A stretch of DNA of 64,000 nucleotides, from the NCBI RefSeq assembly GCF_903944925.1, contig NZ_CAJATU010000123.1:124001-188000 (forward strand). Direction: 5' to 3'. Under the pieces are notes generated by a model, which worked only from the letters and a program-made list of their open reading frames with translations, did not search any database and was not told the DNA's origin. Both the position numbers and the translations under genes were made by a program. Of this stretch, positions 1 through 7,990 are shown piece by piece (within the stretch, counting starts at the first letter, position 1; each line of letters starts with the position of its first letter). This DNA comes from an uncultured Rhodopila sp. GTDB lineage: Bacteria; Pseudomonadota; Alphaproteobacteria; Acetobacterales; Acetobacteraceae.

Positions 1-414
1 GGCATATCGCCGGTAAGCACCGCCGCCGCGCTCGCCGCGCTGCGGGTGCTGCGGCAGGAACCCGAGCGGGCGGAACGGCTGCGTGAAAACGCTCGGTTTT
101 TCATCGAGCGGGCGCGCGCCGCCGGGCTGGACACCGGCCTTTCCGACGGCTCCGCGGTCGTTCCGGTCGTGCTGCATGACGACGACTTGGCCTTGCGGGT
201 GGTCGACCAGTTGATGGAACACGACGCGATCTGCGTGCACGCGATGCTTTATCCGTCGGTGCCCAAGGGCGCTGCCCGGCTGCGGTTTTTCCTCAGCTCG
301 GCGCACAGCCGGGAGCAGCTCGCCTACACCGTTGATCGTCTTGCCGCGCGGGTCGCCGGACGCGAGGTCCAAACCTTGGTCCCGGCGTCGCGTCTGCCGC
401 GCGTCGGCGGCTGA
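1..414 (+). CDS. Alpha-oxoamine synthase (BioF/KBL/serine palmitoyltransferase family), 3' part only
   Basis: The reading frame is open from the first base and ends in TGA at 414, so the gene starts outside the window. The visible 137 residues begin GISPVSTAAALAALRVL, the segment that follows the PLP-binding lysine loop in fold-type I alpha-oxoamine synthases, and continue with the small C-terminal domain (VHAMLYPSVP, then RLRFFLSSAHSREQL), which matches the end of 8-amino-7-oxononanoate synthase, 2-amino-3-ketobutyrate CoA ligase and serine palmitoyltransferase. These enzymes condense an amino acid with an acyl-CoA or acyl-ACP, releasing CO2. The PLP lysine and substrate pocket are outside the window, so the exact substrate cannot be told. 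The next genes (acyl-carrier-like and SRPBCC proteins, an extended SDR) suggest a dedicated lipid or polyketide-like pathway rather than biotin synthesis. Confidence 0.8.
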   Translation, partial: GISPVSTAAALAALRVLRQEPERAERLRENARFFIERARAAGLDTGLSDGSAVVPVVLHDDDLALRVVDQLMEHDAICVHAMLYPSVPKGAARLRFFLSSAHSREQLAYTVDRLAARVAGREVQTLVPASRLPRVGG

Positions 415-604
415 TCGTCCGGCGAAGACGGGACAGCGAAACGGGCCCGGGATTTATTCCGGGTTTCCGCCAAAGGTGTGAAGTACCCCACATCCGGCAC
501 GCGGAAGATCACGCAAAAAGGGTCCGACGCCAAGACTATTCCATCCTCGGACGGGCGGTTCATCCGGCACCGGCGTTCAAAGATCGATCAAGGAGGGCAA
601 CACG

Positions 605-1324
605 ATGATCATGGAAAAGCTCGACTACCTGTTGCGCGCGCTGGATGTCGAAGGCACCTCGCCCAACTTGCTGCTGGAAGCCGATCTCGGCCTGGATTTT
701 CATGAGCGCCAGTGCCTGCGCGAGGATCTGGAAGACGATCTGCAGGTCGTAATCGCCGATGATGATCTGAAGAACGACATGACCGTACTGGAGTTTGCCG
801 GGCTGTTGTCCCGCAAATCGATGACCCTTCCCGGAATCGATAATTTCGGCGGCAAGCTGGTGGAGGACGCCGTCATCTTCGCGGTGCCGGAGATCGTCAA
901 CAGCATCCTTCTGGATATCGACGCCTGGCCGAAACTGATGCCGCATGTGCGCAATGTCAGGACAACCTACGATGACGGCACATACCAGGAGTTCACGATG
1001 GACGCCGGCGGTGCCGGGGGTAATTTTGTGCCAGTGCGATCGGTGCGCCGGAGCGAGCCCGGGCACATAGCCTATTTCCTGCCCGTGCCGCCGCCTTTCC
1101 TCAAGCATTGCTGTGGCGACTGGTTCATCCGCTCGCTCGGCCGAGGTGCGACGCATCTGACGATCGTCTTGCGTTGGACCTTGACTACGGGCGGGCAGGA
1201 GGCGTTGGACGGTTCCGCACGGGCCGAGGCACTGCTCGGTGAATGGGCCAAGGTTGCGCTCGCTGCGGTGAAGTCGGCGCTGGAAGAGAACGTGCGGTTC
1301 TCCGAAATCGGGCAGGCGGCGTAA
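605..1324 (+). CDS. Fusion of a degenerate acyl-carrier-like domain with an SRPBCC (cyclase/aromatase-like) domain
   Basis: The protein has 239 residues. Residues 5-70 align by eye with an acyl carrier protein: helix I, then EADLGLD at 25-31, then a helix-II-like acidic stretch and a TVLEFAGLL ending. At the place of the phosphopantetheine-bearing Ser (DSL) the sequence is D31-F32-H33, so it cannot carry a prosthetic group. Residues 80-239 look like an SRPBCC/START-type ligand-binding domain (DIDAWPKLMPHVRNV near 106-120, and a long C-terminal helix), a fold shared with polyketide cyclases and aromatases. AAGGAGGG at 590-597 sits 7 nt before the chosen ATG. The upstream neighbour is an alpha-oxoamine synthase and the downstream neighbours are another SRPBCC-like protein and an SDR, all on the same strand. 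The domain reading is my own alignment; the function is unknown. Confidence 0.6.
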   Translation: MIMEKLDYLLRALDVEGTSPNLLLEADLGLDFHERQCLREDLEDDLQVVIADDDLKNDMTVLEFAGLLSRKSMTLPGIDNFGGKLVEDAVIFAVPEIVNSILLDIDAWPKLMPHVRNVRTTYDDGTYQEFTMDAGGAGGNFVPVRSVRRSEPGHIAYFLPVPPPFLKHCCGDWFIRSLGRGATHLTIVLRWTLTTGGQEALDGSARAEALLGEWAKVALAAVKSALEENVRFSEIGQAA

Positions 1325-1373
1325 CGTTCTTTCGGGGACCGCCCGGACCATCCCCACGCCAGGACCTCATGTC

Positions 1374-1823
1374 ATGATCACCATCGCCGTCGAACGTACC
1401 GCACCTGTCACACCACGATCCTTGATCGACCGGATCTGGTCGGGCGTGGAATGGCGGCTGGCCCGCTCGGGGGTCGAGGCGTTGGCCATCGATTACGACG
1501 ACGGGTTCCATCAATCGGTCCAGGTCTGTGTCGGCTGGCGAACCGGCCACCTGGCCATGTCGGTCATGCGGTATCGCGAAAGCATGTCCCGCATCAGCTA
1601 TTTCTACTCCCGGCCGCCCAACGGCGTGGCGAAACAAACCGGCCTGTGGGAGGCCCGTCCAGCCGGCGGCGGGTGCCGCCTTTTGCTGATGCGAACCATG
1701 GAACTGGTGCGCGGATCGGGGGAAACCGACTCGTTGTTCAGGCAACGGGAGACGGCGCACGGCGAAATGCTGCGCCAGCATTTGGGGCTGACTCTCGACG
1801 TCGTCGCCGAAGGACAGGGCTGA
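1374..1823 (+). CDS. Small SRPBCC-like protein
   Basis: The 149-residue product has the layout of a single START/SRPBCC domain: an N-terminal strand (TIAVERTAPV), a short helix, a run of alternating strands (VQVCVGWRTGHLAMSVMRYR, RISYFYSRPP, CRLLLMRTMEL) and a long C-terminal helix (FRQRETAHGEMLRQHLG). No signal peptide or membrane segment is visible, so it should be cytoplasmic. It lies 49 nt after the ACP-like/SRPBCC gene and 5 nt before the SDR gene, so it belongs to the same transcription unit. Such proteins bind hydrophobic ligands or cyclise polyketide-like intermediates. Similarity is structural in feel rather than motif-based, so the family call is tentative. Confidence 0.5.
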   Translation: MITIAVERTAPVTPRSLIDRIWSGVEWRLARSGVEALAIDYDDGFHQSVQVCVGWRTGHLAMSVMRYRESMSRISYFYSRPPNGVAKQTGLWEARPAGGGCRLLLMRTMELVRGSGETDSLFRQRETAHGEMLRQHLGLTLDVVAEGQG

Positions 1824-1828
1824 CAGCC

Positions 1829-2821
1829 ATGAGCGGTCTCGCACCAACCTCTCCCGCTGCCCCGGCCGCCGCGCCGCTCGTGCTGATCCTCGGCGCGACC
1901 GGTTCGGCCGGGCATGCGGCCGCCGGCGCGTTCCTCGCCAATGGCTGGCGGGTGCGGGCGATGCACCGCACGCTGGACCAGCCAGCCTGCGGACTGGAAT
2001 GGGTCTGGGGGGACGCCATGGCCCCGGAAGCCGTGGCCCGCGCGGCGGAGGGCGCCAGGGTTATCCTGCACGCGGTCAATCCGCCGAAATACCGGAACTG
2101 GCGTGGAATTGGCATCCCGATGCTCGCCAATTCGATTGCCGCCGCCAAATCCAGTGGCGCGCGCCTGATATTTCCGGGGAACATTTACAATTTCCCGCCG
2201 GACGCCGGCGTGCCCGTTGACGAGCGGGCGCCGCAGTCTCCCGTCAGCCGCAAGGGCAAGGTCCGGGTGGAGATGGAACAGATGCTGGCGCAGGCGGCGC
2301 AGCACGGCGCGCGGTCCCTGGTGATTCGCGCCGGCGATTTCTTCGGCCCGGGTGCGGCGACGTCGTGGCTGCACGCGGCGATGGTCAAGCCCGGCAAGCC
2401 GCTCAAATCCATTACTTACCCGGGAACTCCCTCGGTTGGCCATCTCTGGGCCTTTCTGCCGGATTTCGCCGAAGCCATCGTCAGGCTGGCTGCGGCGGAG
2501 CGCGGTCTGCCCGCCTTCGATGTGTTCCATTTCGGCGGTCACTGGATCGATCCCGGAATCGAGATGGCTCGGGCGGCGGCGCGTGTCGTTGGCCAGCCGG
2601 ACCTGCCCATCCGGCCGATGCCCTGGCCGCTGCTGCGCCTCGTCTCGCCGTTCAGCGGCTTCATGCGCGAGTTGCTCGACGTTGAATATCTTTGGCGCGT
2701 TCCGATCCGCCTGGACAATCGCAAACTGACTGCGCTCATCGGCGCCGAACCCCATACGCCGCTCGACGAAGCCGTGCGGCGGAGCCTGTTCCCCGCGGCC
2801 AACACCGCAATACGGAGTTAA
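1829..2821 (+). CDS. NAD(P)-dependent extended SDR (epimerase/dehydratase-like)
   Basis: The 330-residue protein starts with a Rossmann fold: after a Pro/Ala-rich leader the nucleotide-binding loop GATGSAG lies near residues 19-25, followed by WRVRAMHR. It has the layout of atypical extended SDRs (NAD-dependent epimerase/dehydratase, NmrA-like), with LIFPGNIYNFPP in the central strand and IRAGDFFGPG further on. The usual YxxxK is not visible; the matching segment reads SRKGKVRVEME, as in several atypical SDRs, so classical oxidoreductase chemistry is not guaranteed. The ATG at 1829 was chosen because it follows the previous stop by 5 nt and begins just before the Rossmann strand; the frame is open upstream but that part overlaps the SRPBCC gene. 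It probably acts on the product of the alpha-oxoamine synthase pathway. Confidence 0.7.
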   Translation: MSGLAPTSPAAPAAAPLVLILGATGSAGHAAAGAFLANGWRVRAMHRTLDQPACGLEWVWGDAMAPEAVARAAEGARVILHAVNPPKYRNWRGIGIPMLANSIAAAKSSGARLIFPGNIYNFPPDAGVPVDERAPQSPVSRKGKVRVEMEQMLAQAAQHGARSLVIRAGDFFGPGAATSWLHAAMVKPGKPLKSITYPGTPSVGHLWAFLPDFAEAIVRLAAAERGLPAFDVFHFGGHWIDPGIEMARAAARVVGQPDLPIRPMPWPLLRLVSPFSGFMRELLDVEYLWRVPIRLDNRKLTALIGAEPHTPLDEAVRRSLFPAANTAIRS

Positions 2822-2826
2822 TTATC

Positions 2827-3408
2827 GTGACCAAAACCACCCTGGCAATACTGACCGGTGCCCTGCTCGCCGCGACGCAAATACCGGCCCCGGCCCGCGC
2901 GGACATCGTGTTCTCCGCCAACGGCACGGGCTCCGTATTGATCGTGCCGGATGCAACGATCGCGACCGCCTTGGATGAAAGCTTTCAACTGTCGCTTTCC
3001 ACCATCACCGGTCCGGAGCTGGACACTGTTTCTCTGACCGACAAGATCGACACCACCGCCACATCTATCGAGACGGTGCTCTTCGGCACGAACTTCGTGC
3101 TTACCGGACCGGGCGGCAATGCGATCTTCGGCACGTATTACCTCACGGCGGATGTGTTCCCGGACCCGGCCGATGAGATTTTCTCGGGCGTATTCGATGT
3201 GACCGGCGGCCAGGGCGCGTTCGCTTATGCGTACGGCTCCGGCACGTTCTCCGGAACAAACGTCTGGGCGGATCAGTCTTCCGGGGCCGCGCAAATGTCG
3301 TTCAACGGAACGTTGCAGGTTCCTGAGCCGTCGGGGTTGTTGCTGTTGGGTGTGCCGGTGGGCGGTCTGGCGTTCTGCCGGATGAGGCGCCGCGAGGTCG
3401 CCGGCTGA
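2827..3408 (+). CDS. PEP-CTERM sorting-signal secreted protein
   Basis: The product has 193 residues and a GTG start placed 9 nt after GGAG. An N-terminal signal peptide (MTKTTLAILTGALLAA, cleavage probable after PARA) precedes a Gly/Thr/Ser-rich, beta-strand-like body with no Cys. The C-terminus has the three-part PEP-CTERM signal: VPEPSG, a hydrophobic stretch LLLLGVPVGGLAF, and a basic end CRMRRREVAG. In known systems this signal is recognised by an exosortase (EpsH/XrtA type) and directs the protein to the outer surface, often with exopolysaccharide. No exosortase gene is in this window. It begins 5 nt after the SDR stop, so it is probably in the same operon although its role there is unclear. 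A second PEP-CTERM protein lies at 40675-42228. Confidence 0.8.
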   Translation: MTKTTLAILTGALLAATQIPAPARADIVFSANGTGSVLIVPDATIATALDESFQLSLSTITGPELDTVSLTDKIDTTATSIETVLFGTNFVLTGPGGNAIFGTYYLTADVFPDPADEIFSGVFDVTGGQGAFAYAYGSGTFSGTNVWADQSSGAAQMSFNGTLQVPEPSGLLLLGVPVGGLAFCRMRRREVAG

Positions 3409-3439
3409 TCGCCTGCAAAGCAACGACGGGAGAGGCCCC

Positions 3440-4519
3440 ATGCATACAGCTATAAAAATCTGTTTCGGTGGAGTGGTCTGTGTGCTGGCCGGCGCGGCTG
3501 GAGAGCTGGTGGATACCGCCCGCCCGGTACGCGTGACTGCGGTGCATTTCGCCCCCCGGGCTGCGCCTGCCACCTTCTCGGGATCCGTGCAGCCGCGCAC
3601 CAGCGCAGACCTGGCTTTCCAGGCCGGTGGAAGAGTTATCCGCCGCCCGGTCAATATCGGCGACCATGTCACCGCCGGCCAGATGATCGCCGAACTGGAT
3701 CTGTCCGATCTGCACTATGCCCGGGAAGCAGCGGAAGCGGCGATGCGAGCGGCGGAAGCAGATGCAGCCAGTGCGCGCGCCGATCTGGCGCGGTATCAGC
3801 GGCTGGGTCAGACGTCTGCCGCCTACTTGCCGTCCGAATTCGACCGCCGCAAGGCGGCCAGCCAAATGGCGGATGCACGGCTGACGCAAACCGCCTGGCA
3901 GGCCGCGATCGCGCGGGATCAGTTACGCTACGGAACCCTGACGGCGGACGCGGACGGCGTCATCACGGCGTTGCCGGTGCAGGTGGGCCAGGTCGTCAGT
4001 GCCGGCCAGACCGCCGCGACCCTAGCCCACTCGGCGGAAACGGAAGTCGCGATCGATGTTCCCGAAAACCGGCTGGCTGCAATTCGTGCGGCGACCCTGG
4101 TCACCATCAGCCCCTGGGCGGCGCCTTCCGTTACGCTGCACGGTCGGGTCCGCGAAATCGGCGGCCAGGCGGACGCCGCCAGCCGGACCTTCGCGGTGCG
4201 GGTGACGGTCACGGACGCGCCGCCCGGACTGCTGCAGCCCGGTATGACCGCCATGGTGAATGTTGCCGCCACGGGTGATGACCTGGCCGTGCTGCCGGGA
4301 TCCGCATTGTGCGACCAGGATGGCGCCCCCGCGGTCTGGGTCCTGGATTTGGCCAAGGGACATGCCGCGCGCCGCCCGGTCCGGGTCGCGGGATATCGCG
4401 GTGACGGCGCCGTATTGATCCAGTCCGGCGTGGCGGAGGGTGAGCAGGTCGTCACCGCAGGCACCAGCGAAATCGGTCCGGACATGACATTGACGGCCTG
4501 GACGGGAGTGACGCGGTGA
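3440..4519 (+). CDS. RND efflux periplasmic adaptor (membrane fusion protein)
   Basis: The 359-residue protein has an N-terminal hydrophobic export segment. It lacks the usual lipobox Cys (the text reads VLAGAAG where LAGC is common), so it is probably not a lipoprotein. The strand VRVTAVHFAP leads into the two halves of a biotinyl-lipoyl-like domain (LAFQAGGRVIRRPVNIGDHV near residues 55-75 and ADADGVITALPVQVGQVVSAG later), which bracket an alpha-helical hairpin rich in Ala and Arg (about 95-155). A beta-barrel and membrane-proximal domain follow (QPGMTAMVNV, EGEQVVTAGTSEIGPDM). It links an inner-membrane RND pump to an outer-membrane channel. Its stop overlaps the start of the pump gene by 4 nt. 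No outer-membrane factor gene is adjacent, so a shared TolC-like channel would be needed. Confidence 0.9.
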   Translation: MHTAIKICFGGVVCVLAGAAGELVDTARPVRVTAVHFAPRAAPATFSGSVQPRTSADLAFQAGGRVIRRPVNIGDHVTAGQMIAELDLSDLHYAREAAEAAMRAAEADAASARADLARYQRLGQTSAAYLPSEFDRRKAASQMADARLTQTAWQAAIARDQLRYGTLTADADGVITALPVQVGQVVSAGQTAATLAHSAETEVAIDVPENRLAAIRAATLVTISPWAAPSVTLHGRVREIGGQADAASRTFAVRVTVTDAPPGLLQPGMTAMVNVAATGDDLAVLPGSALCDQDGAPAVWVLDLAKGHAARRPVRVAGYRGDGAVLIQSGVAEGEQVVTAGTSEIGPDMTLTAWTGVTR

Positions 4520-7500
4520 GCTTCAATCTTTCCGCCCTGGCGACGCGCTACCGGGCCGTGACGCTGTTCGCGCTGGCCGCGCTGGCGCTGGGCGGGGCGT
4601 GGGCCTATTTGTCGCTCGGCCGTGCGGAAGACCCTGGCTTCACCATCAAGGAGATGGTGATCGTCGCGGATTGGCCCGGGGCGGACGCCGGCGAAATGGC
4701 GCGCCTGGTGGCGGACCCGATCGAACGCAAATTGCAGGACCTTGACCACCTGGATTACACCGAAAGCCAGACCCAGCCGGGGCATACCGCGATTCGCATA
4801 ACGCTGCGCGACGACACCCCGGTGGCGCTGGTATCCGGGCTGTTCTACCAGGTGCGCAAGAAGGTTGGCGACATTCGCGCGCAATTGCCCGACACGCTGC
4901 AGGGACCGTACTTCAACGACGAGTTCGGCGACACGTACGGGATCGTCTATGCCCTGACCTCGGACGATTTCAGCCTGCCGGAGTTGCGGCATGTCGCCGA
5001 GGATGTTCGCCAGCAGCTTATCGATGTGCCGGGCACCGGCCGCGTGGTGCTGTTTGGCCAGCCGACCGAACGCATCACCATCGAAGTTTCGCACCGCAAG
5101 CTCGCCCAACTGGGCCTGACACTGGACGCGCTGCTGCGCGCGGTGCGGATGGAAAACAGTGTTGTGACCAATGGGTTTGTCGATACGCGGTTCGACCGCA
5201 TCCAGGTGCGGACACGGCCGGTCCTCGATGGCCTGGCGGCGCTGGAGGAGCTGCCGGTCCAGGTGCAGGGCCATTTGCTGCGGCTTGGCGACATTGCGCA
5301 AATCCATCGCGGTGCCGGCGATCCGCCCGCGCCGACGATGCGCTTCAATGGCCACAACGCTATCGGGATCGGGATCGTCATGGCGGACGGCGGCAACATC
5401 GTCGATCTCGGCAAGGCGATAGCGGTGCGGGTCGCGTCCATCGCGCCCGGTCTGCCGGTGGGTGCGTACCTGGCCATCCTGAATGACCAGCCCACGGTCG
5501 TGACGGCCGATGTCGAAGACTTTCAGGAATCGTTTCTGGAGGCGCTGGCCATCGTGCTGCTGGTCAGTTTTGTCAGCCTGGGCTGGCGCGCCGGCATCGT
5601 CGTGGCGATCAGCGTGCCGCTCGTGCTGGCAGGCGTCTTCATCGGCATGATGGCGCTTGGCATCAACCTGCAGCGCATCTCGCTCGGCGCCATGGTCATC
5701 GCACTCGGTCTGCTGGTGGACGACGCGATCATCTCGGTCGAGACCATGAGCGTGAAATTGCGCGAGGGATGGAGCCGCACCGAGGCCGGCAGTTTCGCGT
5801 TTACTTCAACCGCGTTTCCAATGCTGACCGGAACGCTGGTAACGGCGGCCGGCTACATGCCGGTCGGCTTGGCCCAGTCCAGCACGGGTGAATATACGCA
5901 GGACATTTTTCGAGTGGTCGGGCTGGCATTGATTTTGTCCTGGTTCGTGGCCGTATTGTTCGTGCCGTTTCTCGGCGGGGCGCTGCTGCCGGCGCCGCGG
6001 CGGCTGGCGGGACCGCACGGCAATTATGACGGGCGTCACCATGCCCTGTTTCGCCGCATGGCCGGCTGGTGCGTGCAGCATCGCTACCTGGTCATCTCCG
6101 CGGCATTGCTGGCCTTCATCGCCTCGGCGATCGGCTTCACCCTGGTTCCGCAGCAATTCTTTCCCACCTCCGATCGGCGTGAGGTGCTGATCGATCTGCG
6201 CTTGCCAGAGGGGGCGAGTTTTGCGGCGACCGAGGCGGCGGTTAAACGGATGGAGGGCATGCTGGGTGAGCGGCGCGGAATCGTATCCTACGCCGTTTAC
6301 ACAGGGACTGGCACACCGCGCTTCTTCCTGTCCTTTTCGCCGGAACTGGATCAACCCAATTTCGCCCAGTTCGTGATCAATACGCGATCGATCGCGGATC
6401 GCGACGCGTTGTTCACGTGGCTGAGCGGTATCGCCGCGCGTGGACCGACGGGTCCGTTCCCGGACGTCCGTCTCCGGCCATCGTTGCTGGAATTCGGCCC
6501 TCCCGTCGGGTATCCGGTACAGTTCCGGATCGTTGGTCCCAGCCTGAGTGAACTGCGGCGCATCGGTGCGGAGGCCGCGGATGCGATGCGGACCAGCCCG
6601 CTGCTCACCAACGTCAACAGTAATTGGGATGCAATGGCGAAGACGGTGACCGTCCGCCTCGACCAGAACAAGGCGCGACTCCTGGGCCTGTCGACCGAGG
6701 ATGCCGCAACAACGCTGCAGACGTTACAACAAGGCTCCGTCGTCACGCAGTTCCGGGAAGGTACCGATCTGATCCCGGTCGTTGCCCGCGCGATCCCGGC
6801 GGAACGTGCCGATATCGGGTCCATCGGCGACATCACCGTGCCATCCTCGACCGGTCAGGCGATACCCCTCGCGCAGTTCGCCGAAATCGGCTGGGCTTTG
6901 GAACAGCCGGAAGTCTGGCACCGCAACCGCACGGCAATGCTGGTCCTGCGCGCCGACACGCTTCCCGGGGTGCAGGCGGCCGACGCAGTGGACGATGTTC
7001 TGCCCCGGCTCGCCAGGATAACGGCCGCGCTGCCGTCCGGTTATCGCATCGAAGTCGCGGGTGCCGTCGAGGAGAGCGGCAAGGGATCGGACAGCATCAA
7101 CAAGATTCTGCCGGCGATGATCCTGGTGATTCTTGCATTGTTGATGGTCCAGTTGCGGTCCTTCCAGCTTCTGGCAATCGTCCTGCTGACCGCGCCGTTG
7201 GGTCTGATCGGGGTGACGGCCGCCTTGCTGATGACCGGTGCCCCCTTCGGGTTCGTCGCCATGCTGGGATTTATCGCGCTGGCGGGCATCATCATGCGTA
7301 ATTCGGTGATACTCGTTGATCAGATCGAACAGGACATCGCGGCCGGCATCGACGTGGAAGAGGCGATCGTGGAAGCCACGGTGCGCCGCGCGCGGCCCAT
7401 TCTGCTGACTGCCGCCGCGGCCATCCTTGGCCTTGCGCCGCTTGCGTACTCAGTGTTCTGGGGGCCTATGGCGATAGCGATCATGGGGGGCCTGGTGAGC

Positions 7501-7611
7501 GCGACCGTGTTGACCCTGTGCTTCGTGCCGTCGTTGTTCGCCGCCACCAAAGCCGGCCGGCGGCGAATATCGGCGAGAGAGGCTGCACCCGCCGAAGCCG
7601 GCCGGACCTGA
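4516..7611 (+). CDS. RND-family efflux transporter, inner-membrane permease
   Basis: The 1031-residue length, the N-terminal membrane segment followed by a large periplasmic loop (GRAEDPGFTIKEMVIVADWPG), and the internal duplication with a second loop after about residue 540 are typical of the AcrB/MexB superfamily of proton-driven exporters. The TM4 proton-relay pair is present in GLLVDDAIISVE (Asp-Asp, near residues 396-397). In the TM10-like segment (GIIMRNSVILVDQIE) Arg stands where AcrB has the relay Lys of the AKNAILIVE motif. The gene overlaps the adaptor by 4 nt, so the two are co-translated. Substrate cannot be predicted; drug, lipid or a product of the upstream biosynthetic genes are all possible. 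Confidence 0.93.
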   Translation: MSFNLSALATRYRAVTLFALAALALGGAWAYLSLGRAEDPGFTIKEMVIVADWPGADAGEMARLVADPIERKLQDLDHLDYTESQTQPGHTAIRITLRDDTPVALVSGLFYQVRKKVGDIRAQLPDTLQGPYFNDEFGDTYGIVYALTSDDFSLPELRHVAEDVRQQLIDVPGTGRVVLFGQPTERITIEVSHRKLAQLGLTLDALLRAVRMENSVVTNGFVDTRFDRIQVRTRPVLDGLAALEELPVQVQGHLLRLGDIAQIHRGAGDPPAPTMRFNGHNAIGIGIVMADGGNIVDLGKAIAVRVASIAPGLPVGAYLAILNDQPTVVTADVEDFQESFLEALAIVLLVSFVSLGWRAGIVVAISVPLVLAGVFIGMMALGINLQRISLGAMVIALGLLVDDAIISVETMSVKLREGWSRTEAGSFAFTSTAFPMLTGTLVTAAGYMPVGLAQSSTGEYTQDIFRVVGLALILSWFVAVLFVPFLGGALLPAPRRLAGPHGNYDGRHHALFRRMAGWCVQHRYLVISAALLAFIASAIGFTLVPQQFFPTSDRREVLIDLRLPEGASFAATEAAVKRMEGMLGERRGIVSYAVYTGTGTPRFFLSFSPELDQPNFAQFVINTRSIADRDALFTWLSGIAARGPTGPFPDVRLRPSLLEFGPPVGYPVQFRIVGPSLSELRRIGAEAADAMRTSPLLTNVNSNWDAMAKTVTVRLDQNKARLLGLSTEDAATTLQTLQQGSVVTQFREGTDLIPVVARAIPAERADIGSIGDITVPSSTGQAIPLAQFAEIGWALEQPEVWHRNRTAMLVLRADTLPGVQAADAVDDVLPRLARITAALPSGYRIEVAGAVEESGKGSDSINKILPAMILVILALLMVQLRSFQLLAIVLLTAPLGLIGVTAALLMTGAPFGFVAMLGFIALAGIIMRNSVILVDQIEQDIAAGIDVEEAIVEATVRRARPILLTAAAAILGLAPLAYSVFWGPMAIAIMGGLVSATVLTLCFVPSLFAATKAGRRRISAREAAPAEAGRT

Positions 7612-7990
7612 TAGGAGGGCAGGAGGGTTTCTACCCATGCTCGGAAGCGGACAGCGTGTGCGTCTCCGGCAGCCGGGACTTGCGCGTAGCATCCGCCTCG
7701 CTGTAAGAGTATGCAAACATCCGGCGATCATAACCGGAAGCCGAAGAATCGTTTATTGGGGCGCCTCGGAACCCCTACTGTTGCATGGCTGCAATACCAA
7801 TCAGGGGGAAGATGCTCTAGTTGACGAGACCCGCGTGGCGTCGCAAACTTTCTGTAGCCCAATTTGTGTCCTTAAGGAATGTTGAGGAGCAGGTCGATTC
7901 GAATGGAGTGGGCGGCGTTCCGATACCATTCTGTTTCCGGAGTATGACTGGACGGTTAAATAACACACTGCCATGCAGGTGGGGGGCGAT
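7612..7990. other. Gene-free upstream region of the cyclase/YcaO/TfuA operon
   Basis: This 379-nt stretch is more AT-rich than the flanks and holds no convincing gene; short open frames in it lack coding character. It must contain the promoter of the 7991-15924 group. A short inverted repeat, TTGCA-tggc-TGCAA at 7781-7794, could be a regulator site but is too short to call. GGTGGGGGGC at 7978-7987 supplies the ribosome binding site for the ATG at 7991. Confidence 0.5.

Noticed and set aside
478-705. Small open frame spanning the gap 415-604 and the next gene start
   Set aside because: It overlaps the well-supported gene at 605 in another frame and shows no family features.
7637-7885. Possible 82-residue gene in the upstream region of the YcaO operon
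   Set aside because: It has no ribosome binding site, no recognisable family and a composition unlike its neighbours; treated as promoter region.
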